Source: Acetobacteraceae bacterium (GTDB lineage: Bacteria; Pseudomonadota; Alphaproteobacteria; Acetobacterales; Acetobacteraceae). From it: a stretch of DNA of 10,064 nucleotides. The stretch lies in contig CANHTE010000015.1 of the NCBI GenBank assembly GCA_947462945.1, forward strand, positions 1 to 10,064, written 5' to 3'. Both the position numbers and the translations under genes were made by a program. Of this stretch, positions 1 through 6,293 are shown in pieces (the first letter of the stretch is position 1; each line of letters begins with the position of its first letter). A model generated the notes under the pieces. It ran no database searches. It was not told the DNA's origin and saw nothing but the letters and a program-made list of their open reading frames with translations.

Positions 1-134
1 AAGCGCCCGGCAAAGCGGCGCCGCGTCAGCAGCCAGGCGACCGCGATGGCCGGCCCAAGCGAGACCAGCACCGAGCGCGCCGCCACATCCAGGCTGAGGC
101 GCACCGCCTGCCATTCCTCGGGCGTCAGGCCCAT
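1..134 (-). CDS. modB: Molybdate ABC transporter permease ModB (N-terminal part, runs off the window)
   Basis: This is the start of the inner-membrane permease that forms the channel of the molybdate ABC importer, taking molybdate from ModA and powered by the ATPase ModC. Only 44 complete codons are visible. The protein opens MGLTPEEWQAVRLSLDVAAR, the typical ModB beginning (a short 'L(S/T)PEEWQA' lead, then 'LSL'), followed by a hydrophobic first membrane segment at about residues 21-36 that ends in a cluster of arginines (TRRRFAGR) on the cytoplasmic side. The ATG at 134-132 shares one base with the TGA of modA (TGATG), so translation is probably coupled. Family assignment rests on the opening motif and the modA neighbour; the catalytic loop that contacts ModC lies outside the window. 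Confidence 0.85.
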   Translation of the reverse strand, partial: MGLTPEEWQAVRLSLDVAARSVLVSLGPAIAVAWLLTRRRFAGR

Positions 135-889
135 CAGCGGGGCCGCGTGAAGCCGTGGCGCTGCCAGGCCGGCAACGCCTCCGGCCCGGCCAGGAAGGCC
201 AGCAGGGCACGGGCTTCGGCATGGGTTTCGGCGCGGCGGGTCAGGGCGAAAGGATAGGAGATCGGCGGGTGGCTGCCGGCCGGAAACTCGCCAATGACGC
301 GCACGGCAGGCGCCGCCAACGCATCCGTGGCATAGACGATGCCAAGCGGCGCCTCGCCACGCTCCACCAGCAGCAGGGCCGCGCGCACATTCTCGGCGCG
401 CGCCAGGCGGGGCGCCAGCGCCCCCCATTGGCCGAGCCATTCCAGCGCGGCCTGGGCATAGCGCCCGGCCGGAACATGGGCCGGGTCACCCAGGGCCAGC
501 CGGCCTTGAGGGCCGAGCAACGGCAGCAGGCTTTGGCCGCGCATCAGGGGCATGGGCCGCGCCCCATCGGCCGGCGCCACCAGCACCAGCGCATTGCCGA
601 GCGCATTCACGCGGCTGCCGGGCAGGATGAGCTGCCGAGCCTGGAGGTAATCCATCCAGGCTTCATCCGCGCTCAGGAACAGATCAGCCGGCGCCCCCTG
701 CTCGATCTGCCGGGCCAGGGTGGAGGATGCGGCAAAGGAGAGGCGCGGCGCTTCCCTGCCCCGCCCAGCCCATTCCCGCACCAGGGCCCGCAGCCCCTCC
801 TGCAGGGAGGCGGCGGCAAAGATGGTGACCGGCCCCTGGGCCAAGGCCAGCCCGGGCAGGAAAACCAGCGGAAGGGCGCGTCGCTGCAT
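134..889 (-). CDS. modA: Periplasmic molybdate-binding protein ModA
   Basis: Substrate-binding protein of the molybdate ABC importer, acting in the periplasm and delivering molybdate (or tungstate) to ModB. The product is 251 residues, usual for the family. Residues 1-18 look like a signal peptide: MQRR, a hydrophobic stretch, then a likely cut after ALA or AQG. Family motifs follow in order: AAASL (25-29), SFAASSTLARQIEQGAPADL (51-70), the SADEAWMDYL block (73-82), VPAG (139-142) and IVYATDA (184-190). By analogy with E. coli ModA the oxyanion contacts would be Ser28, Ser55 or Ser56, Val139 and Tyr186. The ATG at 889 is chosen because the signal peptide follows directly; an upstream in-frame TTG at 925 would place 12 extra residues ahead of it. 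No strong ribosome site is visible before 889. It lies 44 bases after the transporter gene and overlaps modB by one base. Confidence 0.92.
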   Translation of the reverse strand: MQRRALPLVFLPGLALAQGPVTIFAAASLQEGLRALVREWAGRGREAPRLSFAASSTLARQIEQGAPADLFLSADEAWMDYLQARQLILPGSRVNALGNALVLVAPADGARPMPLMRGQSLLPLLGPQGRLALGDPAHVPAGRYAQAALEWLGQWGALAPRLARAENVRAALLLVERGEAPLGIVYATDALAAPAVRVIGEFPAGSHPPISYPFALTRRAETHAEARALLAFLAGPEALPAWQRHGFTRPR

Positions 890-933
890 GCCAACGTTAT
901 AGCCGGCAGGGAATAGCGCAGGCAATCGCGCCC

Positions 934-1689
934 TCAGGCCAGCAAGGCGATGCCCCCGGCCGAGACCAGCACGGCCAGCGCGAAGCGCTTGTAGAAACGC
1001 TCCGGCACCACGTGGAACAGCCGCGCGCCAATGGGCACCGAGGCCAGCAGCACGGGCAGCAGGATCAGCAGCTTCGCCAGGACATCCGCCGTGATCAGGC
1101 CGAACCAGAGCGGGCCCAGGATGGAGACCACGGCAATCAGCGCGAAAAACAGGATGAGGTTGGCGCGGTGCCGCTTCGCTTCCTCAGGCCCGGCCAGCAA
1201 ATACAGGATCACCGGCGGGCCGCTCATTCCCGTGGCGCCTTTCAGCAGGCCGGCACTGGTGCCCACCAGCAGGTTCAGCCCCAGCGGCCGGCTGCCGTGA
1301 TAGCGCCAGCCGGAGAGCATCAGCAGGCCGAACACCAGCACAAAGCCGCCAATGCAGCGGCGCAGCAATTCGGGCTCGGCCGTCAGCAGCACGAAGGCCC
1401 CCAGCGGCGTGGCCAGCGCGGCCGCCCCGCCGATGGGCAGGATGACGCGGGTATCAGCATCCTTGAAGGCGCGGGGCAGGAGTTGGAGCGAGACGATCAG
1501 CTCCATCATCAGCATCACCGGCACCCCAGCACGCGGCCCCCAGAGCACGGAATAGATTGGCGCGAGGATGACGGCCGTGCCGAAGCCCGCATAGCCGCGC
1601 ATCAGCCCGGCCACCACCGTGGCAAGCGCCGCCGCCCAGACCGGCCATTCGCGCAGCAGGGCGGCGCCGGCGCTGAAAACCTCGATCAA
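934..1689 (-). CDS. TauE/SafE-family membrane transporter (putative sulfite/organosulfonate exporter)
   Basis: Inner-membrane protein of 251 residues, normal for the TauE/SafE (formerly DUF81) family, whose characterised members export sulfite, sulfoacetate or related anions. It is hydrophobic throughout, with roughly seven or eight possible membrane spans. The family's internal duplication is visible: GLMRGYAGFGTAVILAPIY (28-46) and GLLKGATGMSGPPVILYLLA (147-166) are the two copies of its glycine-rich motif. The predicted start is TTG at 1689, which shares TTGA with the stop of the DUF3553 gene; AGG at about 1697-1699 on this strand could serve as ribosome site. No nearby downstream ATG or GTG would leave the first span intact. 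Its position ahead of modA could mean anion homeostasis linked to molybdate, but the substrate cannot be read from the sequence. Confidence 0.85.
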   Translation of the reverse strand: MIEVFSAGAALLREWPVWAAALATVVAGLMRGYAGFGTAVILAPIYSVLWGPRAGVPVMLMMELIVSLQLLPRAFKDADTRVILPIGGAAALATPLGAFVLLTAEPELLRRCIGGFVLVFGLLMLSGWRYHGSRPLGLNLLVGTSAGLLKGATGMSGPPVILYLLAGPEEAKRHRANLILFFALIAVVSILGPLWFGLITADVLAKLLILLPVLLASVPIGARLFHVVPERFYKRFALAVLVSAGGIALLA

Positions 1690-1853
1690 GCCTCCACCTG
1701 CTCCAGCGCGATGACGGCCAAATTGACCAGCAATTTGCCGGCATGTTCGAAATTGACCGTGACGCGGTCACCCACCACCGATTGCACCTGGCCCACCCCC
1801 CAATCCGGGCGCTGCGGGTGCAGGACCCGCATGCCCGGCTCAATTCCATGCAT
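1686..1853 (-). CDS. DUF3553 family small protein
   Basis: Small gene of 55 codons plus stop. The product begins MHGIEPGMRVLHPQRPDWGV and continues GQVQSVVGDRVTVNFEHAGK, then LLVNLAVIALEQVEA. This matches what I know of DUF3553: a short mostly beta protein with 'PGM.V.HP..PDWG.GQVQS..G.RVTVNFEHAGK', found mainly in Alphaproteobacteria. The fold looks like a CarD/UvrD-tail-like or Tudor-like barrel, but the function is unknown and none is claimed. A ribosome site GGGAG (1866-1862 on this strand) stands 8 bases before the ATG at 1853. Its stop TGA overlaps the TTG start of the transporter gene, so it is probably the first gene of the leftward operon. It is transcribed divergently from the chpT-like gene. 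An alternative in-frame ATG is codon 8, which would cut into the conserved PGM block. Confidence 0.85.
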   Translation of the reverse strand: MHGIEPGMRVLHPQRPDWGVGQVQSVVGDRVTVNFEHAGKLLVNLAVIALEQVEA

Positions 1854-2151
1854 TCAACCCACTCCCGTCATGCGGTGCGTCCCTTTGGCGCGCGCGCAAG
1901 TTCCGCGAAAACCTCCCCCGCAATCCGAGATTCAGCAATCCCGCTTAATCGTGCACAGCCCTCTCAATGATCCAGCAACCATTGGTGACTAGTTTATGGG
2001 CCGTGTTTTCCCTTCACCCTATCCCAGGCACCCCGGCTGCCGGAAAGTCACGCGGCAAACTGCCCTGGAAGCGGCCCTGCTCCTTCGTGGAGCCGCCCGA
2101 ACCGACCACCCTCACGTCGCCGCTGGTGCGGCCGCATTGAAAGATACCCGA
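1854..2151. promoter_or_regulatory. Divergent intergenic region between the DUF3553/mod operon and the chpT-che operon
   Basis: These 298 bases separate two divergent transcription units, so promoters for both should lie here. No convincing sigma-70 -35/-10 pair could be assigned on either strand. The stretch around 1930-2000 is the most AT-rich of the region and the likeliest promoter location. Within it are two exact GCAATCC copies (1920-1926 and 1935-1941) and a looser match GCAACC at 1975-1980. One TTAA occurs at about 1945-1949, but no second TTAA at the spacing of a CtrA box. In the presumed leader of the rightward operon, GCTCC (2079-2083) and GGAGC (2089-2093) form a 5-bp stem around the loop TTCGT. 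The reading frame is open from 1996, so part of this could be an N-terminal extension of the ChpT-like protein. Confidence 0.45.
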
Positions 2152-2754
2152 ATGGTCCATCCGCATCGCCTCACCGAGCTTGTGGCCGCGCGCGTCTTCC
2201 ATGATCTCGGTTCGCCCATGGCGAGCATCACGGCCATCCTCCCCCAGGCGGCCGACCCTGCCGCGCATGACATCCTGATGGAAACCGCCGGCGAATTGCG
2301 GGCGCGCATGAAGCTCTTCGCCACAGCCTTTGGCGGCGGGGATGATCTTCCCTGGCATCAGCTGGGCATTCTTCTGCTAGGCGCGCCCATGGCCCACCGC
2401 GTGAAATTCGAGGTGGGCGCCTCGCCCGAGGTGCTGGGCCAGGGCCGCGTCCGCCTCAGGCTCTCCGCCGCCTTGCACAGCGCCGAGGCGCTGCCCCGGG
2501 GCGGCGTCGTGCGGATTGCGCAGCATCAGGATGGTTCGGTCAGCTTCATGCCCGAAGGCCGGGACGCCGCCTGGTCCCCCACCCTGGTGGAATTGCTGGC
2601 CGGTGGCAGCATGGAGGACGCCATGAGCGGCGGGCCGCGCCGCGTCCTGGCGCCCTGGGTCATGGCCCAGGCCGCGGCCGAGGGGTTGGAACTCAGCTTC
2701 GCGCTCGGCGCCACCGCATGCATTCCCCCGCTGCTGATGCAGCAGCGGAGCTGA
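2152..2754 (+). CDS. ChpT-like histidine phosphotransferase
   Basis: Product of 200 residues resembling ChpT, the dimeric histidine phosphotransferase that in Caulobacter carries phosphate from the hybrid kinase CckA to CtrA and CpdR. ARVFHDLGSPMASI (13-26) matches the dimerisation-helix motif of the family (R.CHD..SP..A.) with His17 as the presumed phospho-acceptor. The block ELRARMKLFATAFG (44-57) matches the end of the second helix, and the rest fits the degenerate ATPase-like C-terminal domain (ChpT_C, DUF2328). The Phe before the histidine is less usual than Cys. The start is ATG 2152, just before the first helix; the frame stays open back to an ATG at 1996, and the ribosome site at 2152 is weak. 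cheA follows after 134 bases on the same strand, suggesting co-transcription. This could be the genome's main ChpT or a paralogue dedicated to the che system; the window cannot decide. Confidence 0.8.
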   Translation: MVHPHRLTELVAARVFHDLGSPMASITAILPQAADPAAHDILMETAGELRARMKLFATAFGGGDDLPWHQLGILLLGAPMAHRVKFEVGASPEVLGQGRVRLRLSAALHSAEALPRGGVVRIAQHQDGSVSFMPEGRDAAWSPTLVELLAGGSMEDAMSGGPRRVLAPWVMAQAAAEGLELSFALGATACIPPLLMQQRS

Positions 2755-2875
2755 AGCGGGGCGCCCGACGCCTCGAATAACGCCCAGCGACTTCCATGCC
2801 CACCGTTTACTCTTTCTTCGGCAGCTTGGGTGCAACCTCTCCATTATCGCCGCGCCATCCCCCGCGGTCAGCCTC

Positions 2876-2882
2876 GAAGGAA
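2876..2882 (+). promoter_or_regulatory. Ribosome binding site deciding the cheA start
   Basis: GAAGGAA lies six bases before the ATG at 2889. It supports this start over the in-frame ATG at 2796, which would add 31 residues lacking any resemblance to a CheA phosphotransfer domain. Confidence 0.75.
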
Positions 2883-2888
2883 CCGCAG

Positions 2889-5399
2889 ATGGACGACCTG
2901 CTCGCCGATTTTCTCACCGAGACCAATGAGGGCCTGACCAGCCTGGACGCAGCCCTGCTGCAACTGGAGCGCAATCCGGCCAATGTCGCTGTCCTGTCGG
3001 AGGTGTTCCGCACCGTCCACACCATCAAGGGGACCTGCGGCTTTCTCGGACTGCCGCGCCTCGAAGGCGTGGCGCATGCGGCAGAAAACGTGCTGGGCCT
3101 GTGGCGGGACGGCACCCTGCCGGTCACGCCTGGTGGCATCACGCTGATCCTTTCGGCGGCGGACCGCTTCAAGCAGATCGTGGCCGGGCTGGAAGCCACG
3201 GGCAGTGAGCCCGTCGGCGATGACGGCCCGCTGAAGGCCGCGCTGGACGCCGCCGCCTCGGGCGAAGCGCCCGTGGTGGATGCCGCTGCCGAAGCCGCGA
3301 CGGAAGCCGCCCCTATCCCCATCGCCGAGCCCCAGGCCGAGACCGCCACGTCCGGCAGCAACGCGCCGCAGACCATGCGCGTGGCCGTGGACGTCCTGGA
3401 AGACCTCATGGTGCTGGTGAGCGAATTGGTGCTGACGCGCAACCAGCTCATGCAGCTGGCCCGTGCCGAGGAAAATGCGGCCTTTGCCGTGCCCTTGCAG
3501 CGCCTGTCGCAGATCACCTCCGATCTGCAGGACGGCGTGATGAAGACGCGCATGCAGCCCATCGGCAATGCCTGGGCCAAGCTGCCGCGCCTGGTGCGCG
3601 ATCTCAGCAATGACCTGGGCAAGCGCATCGAGCTGGAAATGCGCGGCGCGGATACCGAGCTGGACCGCCAGGTGATGGAGCTCATCAAGGACCCGCTGAC
3701 GCATATGGTGCGCAACAGCGCCGATCACGGCCTGGAAACGCCCGAGCAGCGCCGCAATGCCGGCAAGAAGGAAACCGGGCGCATCCTGCTCAACGCCTTC
3801 CATGAGGGCGGCCACATCGTCCTGCAGATCGGCGATGACGGGCGCGGCCTGAACACCGATCGCATCAAGACCAAGGTGATTGCGCAGGGCCTCGCCACCG
3901 AAGCCGAACTCGCCACCATGAGCGAGCGCGAAATCCACCGCTTCATCTTCCGCGCCGGCTTCTCGACCGCGGCCGAGGTCACGTCCGTCTCCGGGCGCGG
4001 CGTGGGCATGGATGTGGTGAAGACGAATATCGAACGCATCGGCGGCACGGTTGACCTTGCCTCCCGCGAGCACAAGGGCACCACCTTCAGCATCAAGATC
4101 CCGCTGACGCTGGCCATCGCGGCCGCCCTCATCGTGGAAGCGGGCGGCGAGCGCTTCGCCATTCCGCAGGCGGGCGTGCTGGAGCTGGTTCGCGTCGGCG
4201 GTGTTGACGGCCCCAAGGTCGAGCACATCAAGGACAGCGCCGTGCTGCGCCTGCGCGGCCAGTTGCTGCCGCTGGTCTCCCTCAAGACATTGCTTCGCCT
4301 GGAGACGGCCCAGGCCACCACGGAATCCGAGGGCTTCGTCGTCGTCACGCAGATCGGCCAGCAGCTCTTTGGCATCGTCGTGGACCGCGTCTTCGACACC
4401 GAGGAAATCGTGGTCAAGCCCGTGGCACCCATCCTGCGCCACATCACCATGTTCTCGGGCAACACCATCCTGGGTGATGGCAGCGTCATCATGATCCTGG
4501 ACCCCAGCGGCATCGCACGCGCCACCGGGCTTGGCATCGAAGGCGGCACGGAAGGCGGCAGCATGCAGGATTCCGCCACCACCACGCGCCGCAACGAGCG
4601 CAACACGGCGCTCCTCCTCTTCCGCGCCGGTGCCGGTGCGCCCAAGGCGGTGCCACTCGGCCTGATCGCGCGGCTTGAGAATTTGGATGCCGCGCGCATC
4701 GAACGGACGGGCGAGAATCTCGTGGTGCAATATCGTGGCACGCTGATGCCGCTGGTGCCGCTGGACACCTACATGACCCTGCCGGAAACCGGACACCAGC
4801 CGGTGCTGGTGTTTGGCGATGGCGACCGCGCCATGGGCCTCATGGTCGAGGAAATCCTGGACGTGGTGGATGTCTCGCTGGAGATGGACGCCGCCGGGCT
4901 GCGCCCGGGCTTCCTGGGCAGCTGCGTCGTGGCCGGCCGGGTGACGGACCTGCTGGACACCGGCTACTGGCTGAAGCAGGCCCAGGCCGACTGGTTCGAG
5001 CCCGCGCAGCAGAATGGCAGCAAGCCCCGCGTGCTGGTGGCCGAGGATAGCGACTTCTTCCGCAATCTCATCGTGCCCGCCATCATGGCGGCCGGCTATG
5101 ATGTGGTGACGGTGAGCAATGGCCGCGAAGCCCTGCGCCTGCGGGATGCGGGCGAACGCTTCGATGTCATCATCTCCGACATCAACATGCCGGAAATGGA
5201 TGGCTTCGGCCTGGCACGGGCCGTGCGGGAAGGCGGTGCCTGGGCGGAATTGCCCATGATCGCTCTTTCGGGCTCTTCCTCGCCGGCCGATGTGGAGCGC
5301 GGCCGGGCGGCCGGCTTCAGCGACTACATCGCCAAGTTTGACCGCGACGCGCTGCTGGCCAGCCTGCAGCACTGCCTGCAACCCATGCTGGCCCGCTGA
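2889..5399 (+). CDS. cheA: Hybrid chemotaxis histidine kinase CheA with two CheW-like domains and a C-terminal receiver
   Basis: Central cytoplasmic kinase of the array; it phosphorylates itself in response to receptors and passes phosphate to CheY and CheB. The protein has 836 residues. Domains: HPt about 1-105 with His44 in the TVHTIKGTCGFLG motif; an Ala/Pro/Glu-rich linker about 110-160 in place of the P2 response-regulator docking domain, which seems absent; dimerisation helices about 163-225; ATPase about 260-405 with N box HMVRNSADHG (Asn276), G1 DDGRG (316-320) and G2 GRGVGMDVV (369-377); first CheW-like domain about 407-547; a Gly-rich spacer; a second CheW-like domain about 572-697; receiver about 713-832 with Glu719, Asp720, phospho-acceptor Asp764, Ser794 and Lys816. 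The lysine is followed by Phe rather than the usual Pro. This resembles the CheAY proteins of some Rhodospirillales. The receiver may act as phosphate sink or relay. cheW follows after 15 bases. Confidence 0.95.
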   Translation: MDDLLADFLTETNEGLTSLDAALLQLERNPANVAVLSEVFRTVHTIKGTCGFLGLPRLEGVAHAAENVLGLWRDGTLPVTPGGITLILSAADRFKQIVAGLEATGSEPVGDDGPLKAALDAAASGEAPVVDAAAEAATEAAPIPIAEPQAETATSGSNAPQTMRVAVDVLEDLMVLVSELVLTRNQLMQLARAEENAAFAVPLQRLSQITSDLQDGVMKTRMQPIGNAWAKLPRLVRDLSNDLGKRIELEMRGADTELDRQVMELIKDPLTHMVRNSADHGLETPEQRRNAGKKETGRILLNAFHEGGHIVLQIGDDGRGLNTDRIKTKVIAQGLATEAELATMSEREIHRFIFRAGFSTAAEVTSVSGRGVGMDVVKTNIERIGGTVDLASREHKGTTFSIKIPLTLAIAAALIVEAGGERFAIPQAGVLELVRVGGVDGPKVEHIKDSAVLRLRGQLLPLVSLKTLLRLETAQATTESEGFVVVTQIGQQLFGIVVDRVFDTEEIVVKPVAPILRHITMFSGNTILGDGSVIMILDPSGIARATGLGIEGGTEGGSMQDSATTTRRNERNTALLLFRAGAGAPKAVPLGLIARLENLDAARIERTGENLVVQYRGTLMPLVPLDTYMTLPETGHQPVLVFGDGDRAMGLMVEEILDVVDVSLEMDAAGLRPGFLGSCVVAGRVTDLLDTGYWLKQAQADWFEPAQQNGSKPRVLVAEDSDFFRNLIVPAIMAAGYDVVTVSNGREALRLRDAGERFDVIISDINMPEMDGFGLARAVREGGAWAELPMIALSGSSSPADVERGRAAGFSDYIAKFDRDALLASLQHCLQPMLAR

Positions 5400-5414
5400 A
5401 CCGAGGACACCCCC

Positions 5415-5903
5415 ATGCAAACCAACTCCGCCACCCCCACCGACCATCGCGCGCCTCCGCCCGCGGTCAATTCCGAAGCGGCCAGCATGATGCTGACGCT
5501 CACCGTCGCCGGGCAGCTTTGTGCCGTTCCGGTACTGGCCGTCCGGGACGTGCTGGGGGTGCAGGTCATCACCCGCATTCCCCTCGCCCCGCCCGAGGTC
5601 GCGGGCAGCCTCAATCTGCGCGGCCGCATCGTGACGGCGGTGGATTTGCGCAGCCGCCTGGGCCTGCCGGCGCGTGAGCCCGGCCAGGTCGCCATGAGCG
5701 TCGTCGTCGAAGTCGGCGGCGAGCTTTACTCCCTCCTGGCGGACCAGGTGGGTGAGGTTCTGACCCTCCATGCCGAGGATCGCGCGCCCAACCCGCAGAC
5801 GCTTGATCCTGCCTGGAAGGAATTCGCACTCGGCGTGCATCGCCAGGGTGACCAGTTGCTGGTGCTGCTCGATGTGGACCAGCTGCTGGCCCTCGGCGTC
5901 TAA
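5415..5903 (+). CDS. cheW: Chemotaxis coupling protein CheW
   Basis: Adaptor that joins chemoreceptors to the CheA regulatory domain in the signalling array. It has 162 residues, with a disordered Thr/Pro-rich lead (about 1-24) before a single CheW SH3-like domain (about 25-160). Recognisable family blocks are the 'LTVAGQLCAVPVLAVRDVLG' strand pair, the IPLAPPEVAGSLNLRGRIVT region containing the conserved NLRG, and VDLRSRLGL, followed by the second subdomain ending in LLVLLDVDQLL. GAGGA at 5403-5407 is a fair ribosome site seven bases before the ATG. It sits 15 bases after cheA and 12 before cheY. Because CheA here carries two CheW-like domains of its own, this free CheW is probably the receptor-side coupler, though that is inference. 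Confidence 0.94.
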   Translation: MQTNSATPTDHRAPPPAVNSEAASMMLTLTVAGQLCAVPVLAVRDVLGVQVITRIPLAPPEVAGSLNLRGRIVTAVDLRSRLGLPAREPGQVAMSVVVEVGGELYSLLADQVGEVLTLHAEDRAPNPQTLDPAWKEFALGVHRQGDQLLVLLDVDQLLALGV

Positions 5904-5907
5904 GGAG
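5902..5907 (+). promoter_or_regulatory. Strong ribosome binding site of cheY, overlapping the cheW stop
   Basis: AAGGAG begins inside the TAA stop of cheW and lies eight bases before the cheY ATG. It is the best Shine-Dalgarno match in the operon, consistent with high production of CheY relative to its neighbours. Confidence 0.7.
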
Positions 5908-5915
5908 ACAGGGAC

Positions 5916-6293
5916 ATGTCCAACGGCACCTGCCTTGTGGTGGATGACAGCTCGGTCGTGCGCAAGGTCGCGCGGCGCATCCTGGAGCGCAACGGCTTCA
6001 CCGTGCGCGAAGCGGAGGACGGCCAGAAGGCGCTGGACGCATGCCGTGCGGAAATGCCCCGCATGGTGCTGCTGGACCGCAACATGCCCGTGATGGATGG
6101 CATCGGCTTCCTGCGCGCGCTGCGGGCGGAATACGGCCCGAATGACCCGGTGGTGGTGATGTGCACCACCGAGGCAGGCACGGAAAAAATCCTCGAAGGC
6201 CTCGAAGCGGGCGCCGATGAGTATGTGATGAAGCCCTTCGACGAAGAGATCCTGTGCGACAAGCTGACCCAGGTGGGACTGCTTTCGGCATGA
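5916..6293 (+). CDS. cheY: Chemotaxis response regulator CheY
   Basis: Single-domain receiver of 125 residues, the diffusible output of the pathway; phosphorylated by CheA it would normally bind the flagellar switch. Receiver residues are all present: Asp10 and Asp11 (LVVDDSS), phospho-acceptor Asp54 (LLDRNMPVMDG), Thr84 in the MCTTEAG strand, and Lys106 in EYVMKPF. Tyr103 takes the place of the aromatic switch residue before the lysine. No output domain follows. The stop TGA (6291-6293) overlaps the cheB ATG, so the two are translationally coupled. Position between cheW and cheB is the usual one. Whether the target is FliM or another effector such as a pilus or diguanylate cyclase cannot be told from this window; no cheZ or flagellar gene is nearby. 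Confidence 0.93.
   Translation: MSNGTCLVVDDSSVVRKVARRILERNGFTVREAEDGQKALDACRAEMPRMVLLDRNMPVMDGIGFLRALRAEYGPNDPVVVMCTTEAGTEKILEGLEAGADEYVMKPFDEEILCDKLTQVGLLSA

Noticed and set aside
155..916. A 253-codon plus-strand open frame opposite modA
   Set aside because: Shadow of modA; low-complexity Arg/Gln/Gly composition and no motifs.
890..925. Upstream TTG start for modA at 925
   Set aside because: It would put 12 residues before a well-formed signal peptide beginning MQRR; the ATG at 889 is more sensible.
1012..1992. A 326-codon plus-strand open frame opposite the TauE-like and DUF3553 genes
   Set aside because: Gln/Arg/His-rich shadow translation; the minus strand holds two recognisable genes with overlapping stop and start.
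1930..2005. CtrA binding site in the chpT promoter region
   Set aside because: Only one TTAA half-site is present near 1945; no second half at the required 7-base spacing on either strand.
2759..2766. GGGCGCCC palindrome after the chpT-like gene as a terminator
   Set aside because: It has no loop and no T-run, so it cannot form a usual terminator hairpin; the chpT-cheA gap looks transcribed through.
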